From contig JAJEKV010000071.1 of assembly GCA_021234155.1 (NCBI GenBank), forward strand, positions 3,968,483 to 4,032,482: a stretch of DNA of 64,000 nt. Direction: 5' to 3'. The translations under genes were made by a program, and so were the position numbers. The stretch comes from Isoetes taiwanensis. Taxonomy: Eukaryota > Streptophyta > Lycopodiopsida > Isoetales > Isoetaceae. Shown piece after piece: positions 1-11,285 of this stretch; within the stretch, counting starts at the first letter, position 1; the number at the start of each line of letters is the position of its first letter. The notes under the pieces are model-generated. The model ran no database searches, was not told where the DNA came from, and worked only from the letters and a program-made list of their open reading frames with translations.

Positions 1-1165
1 GTCTTGATATATTCTATATCATATTAACAATTAGTTTGACCCATCTTTGCCAATTACCGGCTTGGAGGAATGATCTATTCTCTGTTTTGTCGATTGTTTC
101 AGTCTACATGGAGTATAGCAAAGTTTATATGAAGTATACAAAAAATCCAGGCTGAAAACATTCCTTTTGTACATGTTTGTTCGAGACACGGTTTATCGTA
201 TTCTCTTTAGAATGGAGTTTTGTGATCAAGTAGAGGTTAGGAGCTGTGCTGCATTTGGCTTACTTTGGATAATATGTACTTGATCGAGATATACTCTAAT
301 CTACGAGCTTCAAGTTTATGGAGACTTTGTCTTTCAAGGATCTATTTCATGTATTTGATATTTTTGCTTTTCAGATAACAGCTTTGGACGAAGATGGTAA
401 AACATGCTATTTTCTTTGTGCTTCTGGATAGCATAATGAAAGGTTAAAATATTTGAATATTTGGAGTAAAAATGGTTTTACATGTATATGATTTGCCAGT
501 ACATCTCTTTGCTAAGTTCTCACCTTTCAGATTTGGCCAAGCATGTACGGGGTGGATTCATTTTGAGGAAACACTCATGTTAGGAATACTTTTACCTTTT
601 TGTGTCTTAGAATCTCTGAGAAAGCGAAGCAGCTTGATCAAGAGATTGCCATATTCTCAAGAAATAGGTCTTTAGTAGTGAATGAGATTGCCATATTGGA
701 ATAATTTGGAACCTAGAGATGCCTAAGAAATGATGCTTTATATATTGTATATTATATTGGTGGTTATTTTTTCTTCCAAAAATTCCAAATGAATAGTTTG
801 TTGTTGCAGACGGCTATGGCTATGGCTATAATGTCCTGATATATTCGATATTATATTAAAGGTTAGTTTCTCTATTGAACAATTAGTTCGGCCCATATCT
901 GCCAATTACAGAATCCTTGGAGGAATGATCTATTCTCCTTGGAGGAATGATCTATTCTTTGCTTTGTGGATTGTTTCAGCCTACATGGAGTATAACAGAA
1001 TCTATGTATACAAAAAATTTATACTGAAAAAAGTCCTTTTGCACATGTTTATTTGAGACACGGTTCATCATATGCTCTTTAGAATGAACTTTTGTGATCA
1101 AGTTGAGGTTGTTAGGAGCTATGTTGAATTTGGCTTACTTTGGATAATATGCACCCGATTGAGTT
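1..1165. repeat. Direct duplication of ~300 bp in spacer DNA
   Basis: Bases 1-290 recur in the same orientation at about 832-1165, at roughly 75-80 percent identity by eye. Both copies hold the same ordered landmarks: a TTGGAGGAATGATCTATTCT block, a CTACATGGAGTATA block, GAGACACGGTT, TTTTGTGATCAAGT and TTTGGCTTACTTTGGATAAT. The second copy carries an extra 22 bp tandem duplication of CTTGGAGGAATGATCTATTC at about 912-955. Bases 290-831 are single copy. No ORF in either copy looks coding, and no terminal repeats or target duplications were found, so the origin is unknown. Confidence 0.75.
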
Positions 1166-1399
1166 AGAAAACGATTTAAAACTTTGACATAAATCAACAG
1201 AATGGCTAGTGCAAAATTTTGTTACATAAGCACCCACTAAAAGAACAAAGGCGGAGAATGCCGCCACGACAAATTCTTGTAATATTAGTCTATTGGTAGA
1301 AGCAATGGGGCAAAATTTTGGCTTGTATGAGCTGGATCTTAAGGAAAAAAAAAGGCAAATTGTAAAAATACCCTCATTTTTTTTGCCCTAAAAAAAGGG

Positions 1400-3285
1400 T
1401 CAGGAGTGTATCAAAAGCCTGGAGTTGAGGCGCGAGACTTTCTGAGACTGGGATGCAATAACCATGGCAGTGGAAGGGCTTTGGGAAAGCAAAATGGCAA
1501 ATCCGTCGTCAAGAATCTTGGCGTTTCCTTCCGGAACCAGCTGCCACACAAGCCCCCCTGCAACCGGGCTGCCGTTGCTTGCTGCTGAGTATATTGTTGC
1601 ATAAATTGTTGCCAAGAATTCATCCCTTTGCCCTTCCACATATCCTTCCTCCTTGTCTGATTTGCCAAATTCTGAAAACAGAATTGGCTTGGAAATCTGA
1701 GAGCCTGTGTCTTCTATGTGGTTCAGGATCCAGCCCGTTACAAACTCTAGCTGCTCATCAAATGTGCTTGAAGGAAGCCTGCAATGCAGAAAAAGGAGTT
1801 TGGATTCTGTTAAAAATGCTGAAATGAAAGAACCCACAAGAGAAAACGCCCGCCTAGAAGAGAAAACTATCTTCCAAGCAGCGTTTTGCAGCGTTTAGGG
1901 TTTGTGTTCTTACCATAGATCAGGATAGGAATGAACTGTTGCAAAATCTATGTTGGGAATCTGGTTCTGGCGTACAAAATCTGTTCCCATCTGAGCAGCC
2001 CAGCTGCCCAGTAATCCTCTGTTCCAATCTTTGGGTCCATAGAAGCCCTCTGTGCCAATTGCTAGTAGATGGTTACTGTCTATGCTCTTCACAAAGGCTG
2101 CCATTTCTTCAATCCATGCCTGTTACAAACAAGAGCATAAGAATCTCTGTTCTATTTTTTCCTTCTTTTCTTTTCCAAGAAGTGTGACAGACCTGCATTG
2201 TGTCTCCAGATGGATCGCTCATACATCTGGCCTCATTCATGAGCTCCCATGCAAATATAGTTGGATCATCTCTATATGCAACTTTTGTGATTGTATTAAC
2301 TCTTCTCAGCACCGTCTAAAAAACACGACTCCAGTCGATCAGAATGTTGAAATAGCACTTCTTTCTGTATGCAAAAAGGAAGAAAAGAAAAATTTTAACC
2401 TCAACATAGCTCTTGTAGTATTCCTTTATCACAGGATTCCTGAAAAATTCATCCTCTGAAGATACTGAAGTATGTCCAGCTTCCTGAGCCCATTTCACAT
2501 ACTGTGCCTTGCCTCCATAATCTTCATAGTTATTCGAGAGCGCAAGGACTAGCTTCACTCCATTATTGTATGCTTGAGATAAAACATAGTCAAGGCCCTG
2601 AAATAAAGTCTTTAAGGTTAGTTTTTAGCCATGCTAATTCAAAGTATAGTAGAAATTTCTTTAGGATATCCTACTGTAAGAAAATTCTTTAAGGTATTTT
2701 CTACTCTTCTTTCTGTCTTCTACTTCAAACTATTAGAGCAACTTCTACAGAATATCTTACCGTGAAGCAGAGACTGCACAGACTTGAGACAAATTACCAA
2801 AAAAAGAAAAAAAATTCTAGATATGTTATTTCAAAAAGACAAAAAAAAAATTGAGAAAAAAAAGATGTATCTTTCTACAGTTCTGTATTCTTTAAAAGAA
2901 AAGAAAAGAAGCTTATGAGCTCTTGACAGACCTGAAAAGCCTCCTCATTATAGACACCAGGGGATACTTGAATGGCATGATAGCCTCCATCTCTGAAAGC
3001 CCAAGTTCGACAAACAGAGAGGCCCAAGCTACTGGCCTGGCGAAGGACATTAGTAACGTTGGCTCTTGTGGGCTCATCAACTGCAAAGGAAGGAAGCCAA
3101 TATGCATTGAATCCATTCACATAGAAAGGATGGTGCTCTAATGTAAAACCGTTTGAAGTAGCTCTCACAAAGCTTCCCTGAGACCTGTATCCCCTTGACG
3201 CTGTTACTAGTACTACATTTGACTTCCCTGGAAGTAAATATATAAGGAAGATCAGGAGTAGAGTCATCCAGAATGCTGCCTGCAT
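1400..3285 (-). CDS. MAN: Mannan endo-1,4-beta-mannosidase, GH5 family, five exons
   Basis: This secreted hydrolase cleaves beta-1,4 links in cell-wall mannans. Proposed exons on the minus strand are 3285-2932, 2597-2400, 2315-2193, 2119-1914 and 1778-1400, all with GT-AG borders. Joined they give 419 residues, the usual size of plant endo-mannanases. The chosen start (3285) opens a hydrophobic signal peptide ([20 protein letters not shown]); an upstream in-frame Met would add 32 polar residues before it. Family landmarks include [12 protein letters not shown] and [10 protein letters not shown] in exon 1, [14 protein letters not shown] in exon 2, and [11 protein letters not shown] in exon 3 with the acid/base Glu. 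Exon 4 has IGTEGFYG, and exon 5 has ILFSEFGKS with the nucleophile Glu. Both catalytic residues are present and no frame is broken, so the gene looks functional. Confidence 0.93.
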
Positions 3286-3656
3286 TTCCAAGACAAAAAA
3301 ATGCAGCCGTTTCGTGAGTTTTTGCCCTCCAGCCTTTTCCCTCTTTACAGTTAGAATTTGTGGCTTATAATACAAAAACAAGAACTCATCCTTCTAAATC
3401 TTGTTACTGACTTCTTTCAGCGCCTTTGACACTAGAGTTCCTTGATGCTCAAGTTGTTTCTGATCATCAGCTTCTGTCACTGGCAGGTGCATTTTCTCTC
3501 AAATGCACGTGTTTGATCCTTGACAGTGGTGTAAGAGTTAGGAAAAAAGAATTTGATAGGAGCTTGGAAGAAAAAAAAAATTTGCAGAGAGTGACCGTTG
3601 TGCAGCTTTGGAGTGACTACAAAAATTATATATTTGTGGCAGCCTACAAGGCATAA

Positions 3657-3664
3657 CTTATATA
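3657..3664 (-). promoter_or_regulatory. Candidate TATA box for the mannanase gene
   Basis: The minus strand reads TATATAAG here, a near-ideal plant TATA box, about 370 bp upstream of the mannanase start codon. If used, the leader would be about 340 nt. Another AT-rich TATA-like site lies near 3850. The choice between them is a guess without transcript data. Confidence 0.35.
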
Positions 3665-3699
3665 GGTAGTCTGTTTTCAGTTCTTTGAATTGAGGTTTT

Positions 3700-5220
3700 A
3701 TTTTTTTCTGAAAGTTTGAAAACTGTGATAGTGTGATCTCATTCTTGGGTACAAATACAAGGACATATTCAGGAAAGCCTACAGCCCAAGATCCCAAAAC
3801 CAAGGTAGGATAAAACCCAGCATTCAAAATCTAAGATGGAGAACTATATAAGTTCAAATTTGAGGTTGTGATGAGAAGGAAATAACAAGAAAAGAGGCCA
3901 AGAAAAGGGCCAACCAGATGTAGAAGAATGGCTATATTGAGTCTGATTAAAGCTGTACAAAACAAAGCAGAGGTCTGTATAAGAGCAGAGAGGTCTGAAA
4001 GGCATGTAAGCTACTTTCACGAAGAAAATGCATCAGCAGGATGGATCTGACAGGCCAAACTAGAGGGAGGAGGAGATAGCGAGATCATGAATATACGTGC
4101 AAAAATCACAAGCAGGGCGTGAGCTGATCAGGTTGTACAGAGGGCAAGAAATGCGTTTTGCAGGCACAAATGGAGGCCTTTCTGACGTTACAGACAGAGC
4201 CCTCCCTCTCCACTATATGCCTTTGTTTAATAATTCCTCTGTTTCCTAGTGGAGCTGTCTGTCTGCTCCAGTCCGTTTTTTGGAGATGGTGGTTAGTAGG
4301 TTTGCTTGCCTGTTTCCCGTGACAATACTAGTTAGGTATTTCATGTTGTGTCGATCTCGGGCCCCTGTATCCGCCATTTGGGTCAACGTCGACAATTGTT
4401 GTTTCTTCCAATCCAGACAAGGGTATACTCAAAACACACCCCTTTTATCCTTAAACATTGGAAAATGGGGTACCACCCTGGTTAAACAAGAACTTCTTGT
4501 CAGGCCTAGTCACCCGACTATCTCAGTGCGCCGCAATTTGGCCCATTCATCGATTTTAGCACTGCCACATGGCATGCTGCAATTTCGGAGAATGACAATT
4601 GGCTGAACAAGAAGATAAGTTTTTTGTTGGCTCCCCCTTGAGATACTACCCGGGTAAGCAAATCAGAACATGATTTTGAGTTTGCATGGGTTATGCAGAT
4701 GCACATCCAGCATCATGTCCTTATTTGCTACCTCTCTACCAGTGTTGGGCAAAGTCTGGGGAGCACTATAAACCAACCTGTTGAAATAAAAAAATTTCTA
4801 GTTAAGTTAGTGTATCTTAGGAATTTTTTCGACAAGTTCTCTTATAGTTTTCTATTAAGACAATGGAAAGTTCGGGATCTAAACACAAGGACTAGCTAAA
4901 GTAACCATAGGAAATTTTCCGATGGGACCTAAAAGGGTTTGCCCTACATTGCGGCGGCCTGTACATCATCATGTTACAAAGTCATGTTCTATGGAAGAAT
5001 AGTACACCACTTTTCACTTAAAAGCACGAATTCATTAATTAGAGAATTTCGTTTAGCATGAAATAGGTTCTTGGTTGTCTATAAAACACCGTAAGTGGTT
5101 GCAACAGAGTAAAAGTTGTCGTTTTTTTCGATGATTTTCCGCCACAACCAGCGATGTATCCGATTTCGACATTTATAAGGCTATCCCAAGCTCCTTTCAG
5201 AGTAAGAGCTGTCCACAAGA
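3700..5220. other. Spacer, no gene recognised
   Basis: I see no supported coding region here. The longest open frame (4280-4606, plus) has no recognisable motif and no codon-like pattern. The stretch lies between the mannanase promoter side and the GATCGCG-containing repeats that begin near 5230. Confidence 0.6.
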
Positions 5221-5224
5221 AATA

Positions 5225-5480
5225 GTAAAAATACTCAGCAGGATCGCGACGGCGAAGATTTGAAGCTGTTTAGCTAGCCCATGGATATAAGATCACAAGT
5301 CCGTTTAGGTCTACATATGGATGAAAGGAAAACAAAGTGATAGCGAAGATCGCGGTGGCGAACATTTTGAGTTGTTTAGCTACCATATGATTCGAATTCT
5401 TAATTTACAAGAAGTCTGCAGAAGGCAATCAACCTAAGAAAGTGCTAGCAAAGATCGCGTCACCGAAAGTTTATACAAGA
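5225..5480. repeat. GATCGCG-containing direct repeats
   Basis: A ~45 bp block with a GATCGCG(A/G)(C/T)GGCGAA core followed by an A(T)TTTGA(A/G)(G/T)TGTTTAGCTA tail occurs near 5238-5280 and again near 5345-5388. A third, shorter core lies near 5450-5470. The same GATCGCG...GCGATC theme recurs in the methyltransferase-gene intron (9.24-9.49 kb) and at 10.87-11.28 kb, but not elsewhere in the window as far as I can see. Confidence 0.6.
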
Positions 5481-5672
5481 AACAAAACTCAAACAATAAT
5501 AAAACTCAAAGATGTGCAAATCTTCAAAGCCTTATACATTATATTCCTCAGATATAGCAATGTACATTTCTTTGCCAGAGGAGCAGAATTTACTCCATCT
5601 GGGTTTCTGATACTGATTCAGGTACAACACCTATCTCAGCAGATATCCTAGCAACATGTTCCTGGCCCCTTC

Positions 5673-8600
5673 TTATAACCTCGGATGTGTCCATCTCCGT
5701 GATAGCCCTTTTATTCCTGGGATGTCTACAGACATGGCCTGTGCAAGGACTTGGAGATGTGGATCCGGTCCTTCTGTCTTAGTATCCATTGCGCTGTCTT
5801 CCACCGAGGCGCCATTTTGGACACCACAGTCGATATCGGATGTATGGAAGAGCTTCTTTTTCTTGGCTACAACCTGGTGCTCTTGTGTACCATTTGGCTC
5901 ACCCTCCTGATGTGCAGGTTCCACGTCCATTCCTATGTATTGAGAATTTTGACCCCCTTTGTCGGGGAAAGGCATGTAGGCATCAAATTTTTTGTTTAAA
6001 AACCCCAATTTTTGAAACATAGGCTCTAAGCGCATTAATACCTTTCTCGGTGAGACTCTAGAAGTCTTTTTCGTCTCTGCATCCTTTCCTCGTAGCTCTT
6101 CTCATCCATTTGATCCAAGATTTCATCAAGCTTAGATATATCGTTTTTCGGGTAATATTTATATTGATCTTGTCGGGATCATTTGTAGTGTCACGCTTCG
6201 CTCTTCAATTGTCTCCCCAGTCTTGGTGGCAAACCATTTTTTTTCAAGCTTATCCAAGAAAGCCCTAGGAAATCGGCATACTTTACCTTGGCTTTGAATG
6301 CAATACTTTTCTTTCCACGCATTAAGGCGACACGGGAAGCGATGTACCGGTGAGAAGAAATCAAGGACACAACTATCCTTGGGCACCTTTGGTCAACAAT
6401 GTAGTAAGCATATGATGTCTTCAATGGCACTTCAAAGACGCGTGATCACCTTCCATTCGACAAACTTGTATCCGGGTTTACCCGTGAAGTAACTACGCCA
6501 TTTTTTTCTCATTTTCTCATCAGTTTCTTCATTACCAGTGGCGGGCATTGGTGACAGGGGGTGTTCTTTGGTCTTTGTGCTCATCGGTGTCAAAGCGAAG
6601 CTTCGAGCTCGGGCAATATCGACATTACCCCGAGTCGCTTACATTAATGCACATATGGGTGATGTAATATCGATATTCCTTCACCCTTTTCTTGTTCACC
6701 CATCCTTGCTCGTCATATGTGCCTATAGAAATGTGGGACCCGCCTTGAATTTGCTTCTGACTGTACAAGCAATCTGGCAAGTTCACAGACCGCATCAGAA
6801 TAACCAGGTGATAAATATTAGCAGTTGTCATGCTGGATATTCTTGTAAAGAGTTCCATGTACTTTTTGCAGGTCCATATTGTAGAGAATCCCCTAATGTT
6901 AATGAACACCAAAGTCGCATTCTCAGATACTGGAGTGGACATAGGAATCCCTTCCTTTGTCACTGCGTGAACAACATTTTTCTTTTCTTTGATTTTGATA
7001 GCCTCTTCAGGTTTCAAAATCGATTTAATCGGCTCTAAAAAAGCAACGGGCAAATTACCCACGACATGATCTTTGTTGTAATTGGCTTTCACGTATTCTG
7101 TATCCGAATCAGATATATCAAGAATCCGCTGTTCTGTGAAAGCAGGAAAGTCAGACAACAATTCTTCGAAGGAAGAGTAATCTTTCTGAAGCAATGTGGA
7201 AGCATAGGACACAATCTCTTTGCGCATGAAGGTCAAGCTTCTAATGTCAATGGCGCGCTGCTTGCAATCAAACCTGCCGTGATATCCGGCTTGCACCTTA
7301 AGGTATGTTCTTCCTTCCAAAATCTCATCTAGTAGCTGAGAAACCTCTGCATTAGACATGTCTCTAAGGTATTTTAGCCAAGTTTTGTTGAAGAAGTCCT
7401 TCGTTGGCCTATCAGGTAAATCCCCGTGTTCATCACAGAGTTTTCTGCTCACCCATTTGTTGGCCACTTCCATTAATTTTTTAAAGACCCGCTCCTCCAT
7501 AAAAATGAACTGTTTTTCATCTTTTAGCTCCTTCACCTTCAATGTTGTAGTAGCTATCTCGTGGAAGTCCTAAAAAAATAAATGGTCAGGGAAATCGCGC
7601 CCGCGATGTTGATGAGCTAAGAAAACAAAATACCTTCCGTGCCGATGTTGTAGCAGTACCAATGGGCCCTTGCGGAGGACATCTATATGCCTTGTATTGA
7701 TGTCGTAGCTGTTGCAGCTTCTCTATCAAAGGCTCTCTGTATACGGTGTTAGCAATGACTTCATTGCACTGAATGCTCAATTCAATATATTCTCTATCTG
7801 ACAAATTTCCATTCAGCACTCTGGTCCTTCTCCTGGCGTAGGCTTTAGCAAACTCAAGCCGTTGTTCCAGTTCTCCAACAACACTGCAAAGCAATTGAGC
7901 TGCACATATACTATGGTTGCCAGAAATTATCCAAAATTTTTTGCCCGTCAAATCAACTTCTGTGCTCCAGGTGATCTTTTTCCTGAAATAATGCACACCG
8001 ATTAGTTAAGAAGCCACAAAACATATATGATGGATAATAACAATCACCTAGTAATTGGGTCGAAGGGGACAACGTCGGCTGGTGTGAGGACCTCTGTAGG
8101 ATACGACTTGAAGCTCTTCACAAGTGTTTGCACATGGTCGTTTGAACGCATTCGATGGGTGAGATTAGCAGGAGCCGGTTCGCAATAAAAATAGATACCT
8201 TCATAAACCAGTTAACACCAAGCGGATAAAACCGCTTAAACTGTTCAAGCTTCTGTGCAGTTTGCTCAGCCAACTTACGTTCTTCTTCGGGATTAAATTT
8301 AAGATCAGTTGGCAGTTCAGATATAACCGGCCATGCTAAGCTTTTCGAAGAAGATAATCCTGTGACAGAAGGGGGGGTGCGAGATGACGAAGGCTCTCCA
8401 CTATCTGATGTTGTCAGCTTGCGGAGGTTGATCGTAAACTTAGATATTTTGTTGGGAACCAACGTGTCTTTCGTTGGAACAGGTGGAGCACAAATAGCCA
8501 AAGGCTGTGTGGGATCAATAATAGCTGAAGGATGCGCAGTGGAAACAGGCTCTACAGATAGGGCTCTGGTCTGGGTAGAGTCCTCTGCTTTAGAGGCAGG

Positions 8601-9630
8601 CCTTACATTCTTCTTCTTGGCCTGAGCTCTTAACCAGTTTGTGTCCATGACCGACGGCATTTTCTCATCACGTTTAGCTTTCAATGCAATGCTCGGTGGT
8701 TTCTTGTCTAATAGCAAACCTTTCCTGCATGTCGAGAAACCAGACAGTATATCCCTGTTTCCCTTTATTCCGGAAAGAGACAAAGATTCGTAGGACTGCA
8801 GCTCCCAGCCATATCCTTTTGCACTAGTAGGAATATTTTTTCCTGTAGCCGGCTTGTTCAACTTGCTAGCTATCATCAGTGAGGGATCGTAGTTCGTCCA
8901 CTTCAGAACGTACTCAAGGAACTGCAATTGCTGTGTATCCTCCACGCTGCATATAATGGCGTCCTGGACATTGTTTTTTGTTCCTTCCCACATAGCAATC
9001 ACAATCCCTATCTGTTGTATGTCCTCAGCTTTCTTGCCAGTCCGGAGGAACAAGCACAGGACTTTTCTGCGGTCACCTTTGGTTTGAGGAATTGCTTGTG
9101 CAATTTCAATGCACCATTTCCTTTCATTTGAAGGTGTGATGATCTTGGCAGGTTCAACATCCGGACCGAAAAACAAATCCAAAGCTGCAAGCAAACGAAA
9201 TGCAGTGTTAAAGCTGATGGTACGAAAGTAAACCACATAACACTACACAACATCGCGATCGCGATCATGCCGAGAGCTCCACAACTTCGCGGTGGCGATC
9301 ATGCTGAGCACTCCACAAGATCGTGGCCGCGATCCTGCCAAGCACTCCACCAGACCGCAAGCTTGTTGCCGAAGACTCCACAACATCGCGGCCGCCATCC
9401 TGCCAAGTACTCCAGAAGACCGCGGCCGCGATCCTGTCGAACACTCCACAAGATCGCGGCCGCGATCCTGCCAAGCATTCCACAAATTCATGGCACTCTC
9501 CAAAAAAACAAGCGTAAAATAAAACAAGCGTAAAATAAAACAAACATTCTCCAAAAAAAATCGCAGCCGCGATCTTCATCAGTTGGGGGGGCTAGATCTT
9601 ACCTTCTTTGAGAGCGGCTTTAGGTGCCAT
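5673..9630 (-). CDS. ParB-like / DNA-methyltransferase-like multi-exon protein, frames partly broken
   Basis: Exon 1 is 9630-9603 (start MAPKAALKE). Exon 2 is 9184-8048, exon 3 is 7982-7634 and exon 4 starts at 7569. All three introns are GT-AG and keep the frame. Exon 2 holds a Ser/Pro-rich linker, then RSNDHVQTLVKSF and PADVVPFDP. Exon 3 continues with WIISGNHSICAAQLL, a ParB/sulfiredoxin-fold pattern (GNHxxxxAA). Exon 4 has LVFINIRGF (6912-6886), placed like methyltransferase motif IV but lacking DPPY. Further on, VLDFFS (6368-6351) and RVALMRGKKSIAF (about 6333-6296) resemble motif I and the next strand. Single-base frame breaks are apparent near 8205, 6630, 6440 and 6350. Downstream, a Lys/Glu-rich tail runs to about 5673. 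The family call is by motif only. It could be a pseudogene, or the breaks could be sequence errors. Confidence 0.6.
9243..9490. repeat. 34 bp minisatellite inside intron 1
   Basis: About seven units of roughly 34 bp run in tandem. Each has an ATCGCGGCCGCGATC-type palindromic core followed by CTGCCAAGCACTCCACAA. They lie within the first intron of the methyltransferase-like gene (9602-9185). Units diverge mainly in the core. The CG-rich palindromes contrast with the AT-rich surroundings. Confidence 0.8.
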
Positions 9631-11243
9631 GGATCGCGGGCGCTGGAAAAAACTGAAAAGTGGCTTTCCTGAGTATGCGATCGAAGGCGCAATTGAGCTG
9701 AAGGCGCGGATTTACTCGATGGCGCTACTCCCCTTTAAAAACTTTTTGGCGAAATCGGAGAATAAGTAGTACTCCTGTGGTCGCCAGAAATTAATGCCAC
9801 ACGTGCGTATTCTGACGCGCCATAATTGCCTGCCATTATTGCCGCCGGCATTTATAATTATACGCCACTAATTCAGCCGCCATCATTCATGGAGGCGTAA
9901 CAAATTTGCTATAATTAAGACATGTTACGGACAAGAGGTACCTCTAGACTTGGACGTCCGGATTCAAAAACTGTACGTTGAGAGAGACATGCATCCACGT
10001 CCTTGTACGAAATCCCCGCTTAATAAATGCGCCATGGAATAAAGCAGTCTTTTCTGGCTTGTCTGAGCGGAGGAGCTACGGACGGAAAAGGACAGCTACG
10101 TTTGAAATTAGGAACTAGATTTCGCGCTCGCCCTTGTTGGCGGGGATTCAATTTTGAATTCAAACGTTCTGTTCCTGAAGGCGCTCGATCTCCTCCTGAG
10201 GGCGCCCTAACTGTTCTTGAAGGGCACCATTCTGTTCTTGAAGGCGCTCGCTCTGTTCTTGAAGGCGCTCGAGTGTCGCAAGCTGCCAGGGTTCACAATC
10301 CTAAGGCCTTCACTGCATATGCTGCTAGACATTAATCAATTAAGGAGGTGAGTTATGTTTTGTTGTTTATGTATGGGAGATAATAGTAATATGTGATTAC
10401 AAAGTGTTAGCTGAGAGGATTTTGCAATTCCTATGTGCCAGATAAGAGTTCTAGCCTCAAATTTCTTGAATAAGGGGTTTTCTAGAATTCTTGCCTCAAA
10501 TTAATTATGATTGCGTCTTTCCACAACCACACCATTCGTTTTACTGTAATAAAACCATCTCTTATATGGTATATGCTGTTTACGGCTCTCTGTAACCTGC
10601 TAAGGGAGCCCGTCCATCAATGGTGCATTTCTCGGAGGAATGGAGTAATGATGCGTAATGGTGCAGTCCATCACTTTAAGATGGGTGATCTCCCTTATAT
10701 GATTGTAGATCTGCTATATGGTTGCCAAATTAGGACAGTTCTCCATTCTAATAAACAGTAAAATAGACATTTGTTGTGGAAATAACAGTTGCAATTATTA
10801 TTTACGTTTACAGCTAAATTGGAAGACTCACTCGGGTAGGGTTTTGTTGTTCAACTGCACAGGCTCGGATCTCTGCCTAAAGGAATCGCAACTGCGATCC
10901 TGCCGAGATATTAACGTTTAATACGACGTCACCTACACGTTCTAAATCTGCTCGCATCGAAATAATCGCGGCTGCGATCTTGTGGAGGTAAATCCCAGAG
11001 GAAAATGATTTTTTAATGGTCATAACTAATTCAGTTAGAGCTAATGGTCATAACTAATTCAGTGGTCCAGAGGATCGCCTTCGCGATCTTGTGGAGGTAT
11101 TCTGTCATGCAATCCTAGAGGAAAATGGTTTGTTGGTGGGCCATAGACATTTTAGTTAGAGCTGAAGTTTTGAGTTAGAGCTGAGCTCATAAAATAATAC
11201 TTGGTGGGGCCATGAATATTGCCCCACTTATTTTCTTACCAAT
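9631..11243. other. Divergent intergenic region between the methyltransferase-like and DUF7869 genes
   Basis: This ~1.6 kb separates two head-to-head genes. It holds a 21 bp minisatellite (10171-10275), a 29 bp tandem copy of ATGGTCATAACTAATTCAGT (about 11017-11066) and several GATCGCG palindromes (10.87-11.28 kb). No additional coding region is supported. The Pro/Glu/Gly ORF at 10027-10335 is explained by the minisatellite. Confidence 0.55.
10171..10275. repeat. 21 bp minisatellite, five units
   Basis: Five tandem 21 bp units follow the pattern GTTCTTGAAGGCGCTCGCTCT. Because the unit is a multiple of three, it reads through in one frame as five heptapeptides of the VLEGARS type, starting from VPEGARS. 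I see no surrounding gene that would use this, so it is annotated as repeat only. Confidence 0.85.
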
Positions 11244-11285
11244 GTGGTCCAGAGGATCACGATCGCGATGTTGACGAGCAATGTT
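10870..11285. repeat. Dispersed GATCGCG...GCGATC palindromes and direct repeats
   Basis: Palindromic cores occur near 10885, 10970, 11072 and 11253. Two of them share the flank GCGATCTTGTGGAGGTA followed by CCTAGAGGAAAATG or a close variant. Two share the flank GTGGTCCAGAGGATC. The arrangement resembles multiple binding sites near the start of the DUF7869 gene. It may be a subterminal repeat array of a transposon. Confidence 0.55.

Noticed and set aside
1406-2692. Plus-strand ORFs of 60-135 codons over the mannanase gene
   Set aside because: They are antisense shadows of GH5 exons and run across its introns.
4280-4606. 108-codon plus-strand ORF
   Set aside because: No motif, no supporting signals, and no sign of conservation.
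9243-9490. CRISPR-like array from the regular 34 bp units
   Set aside because: Units are contiguous with no unique spacers; it is a minisatellite in a plant intron.
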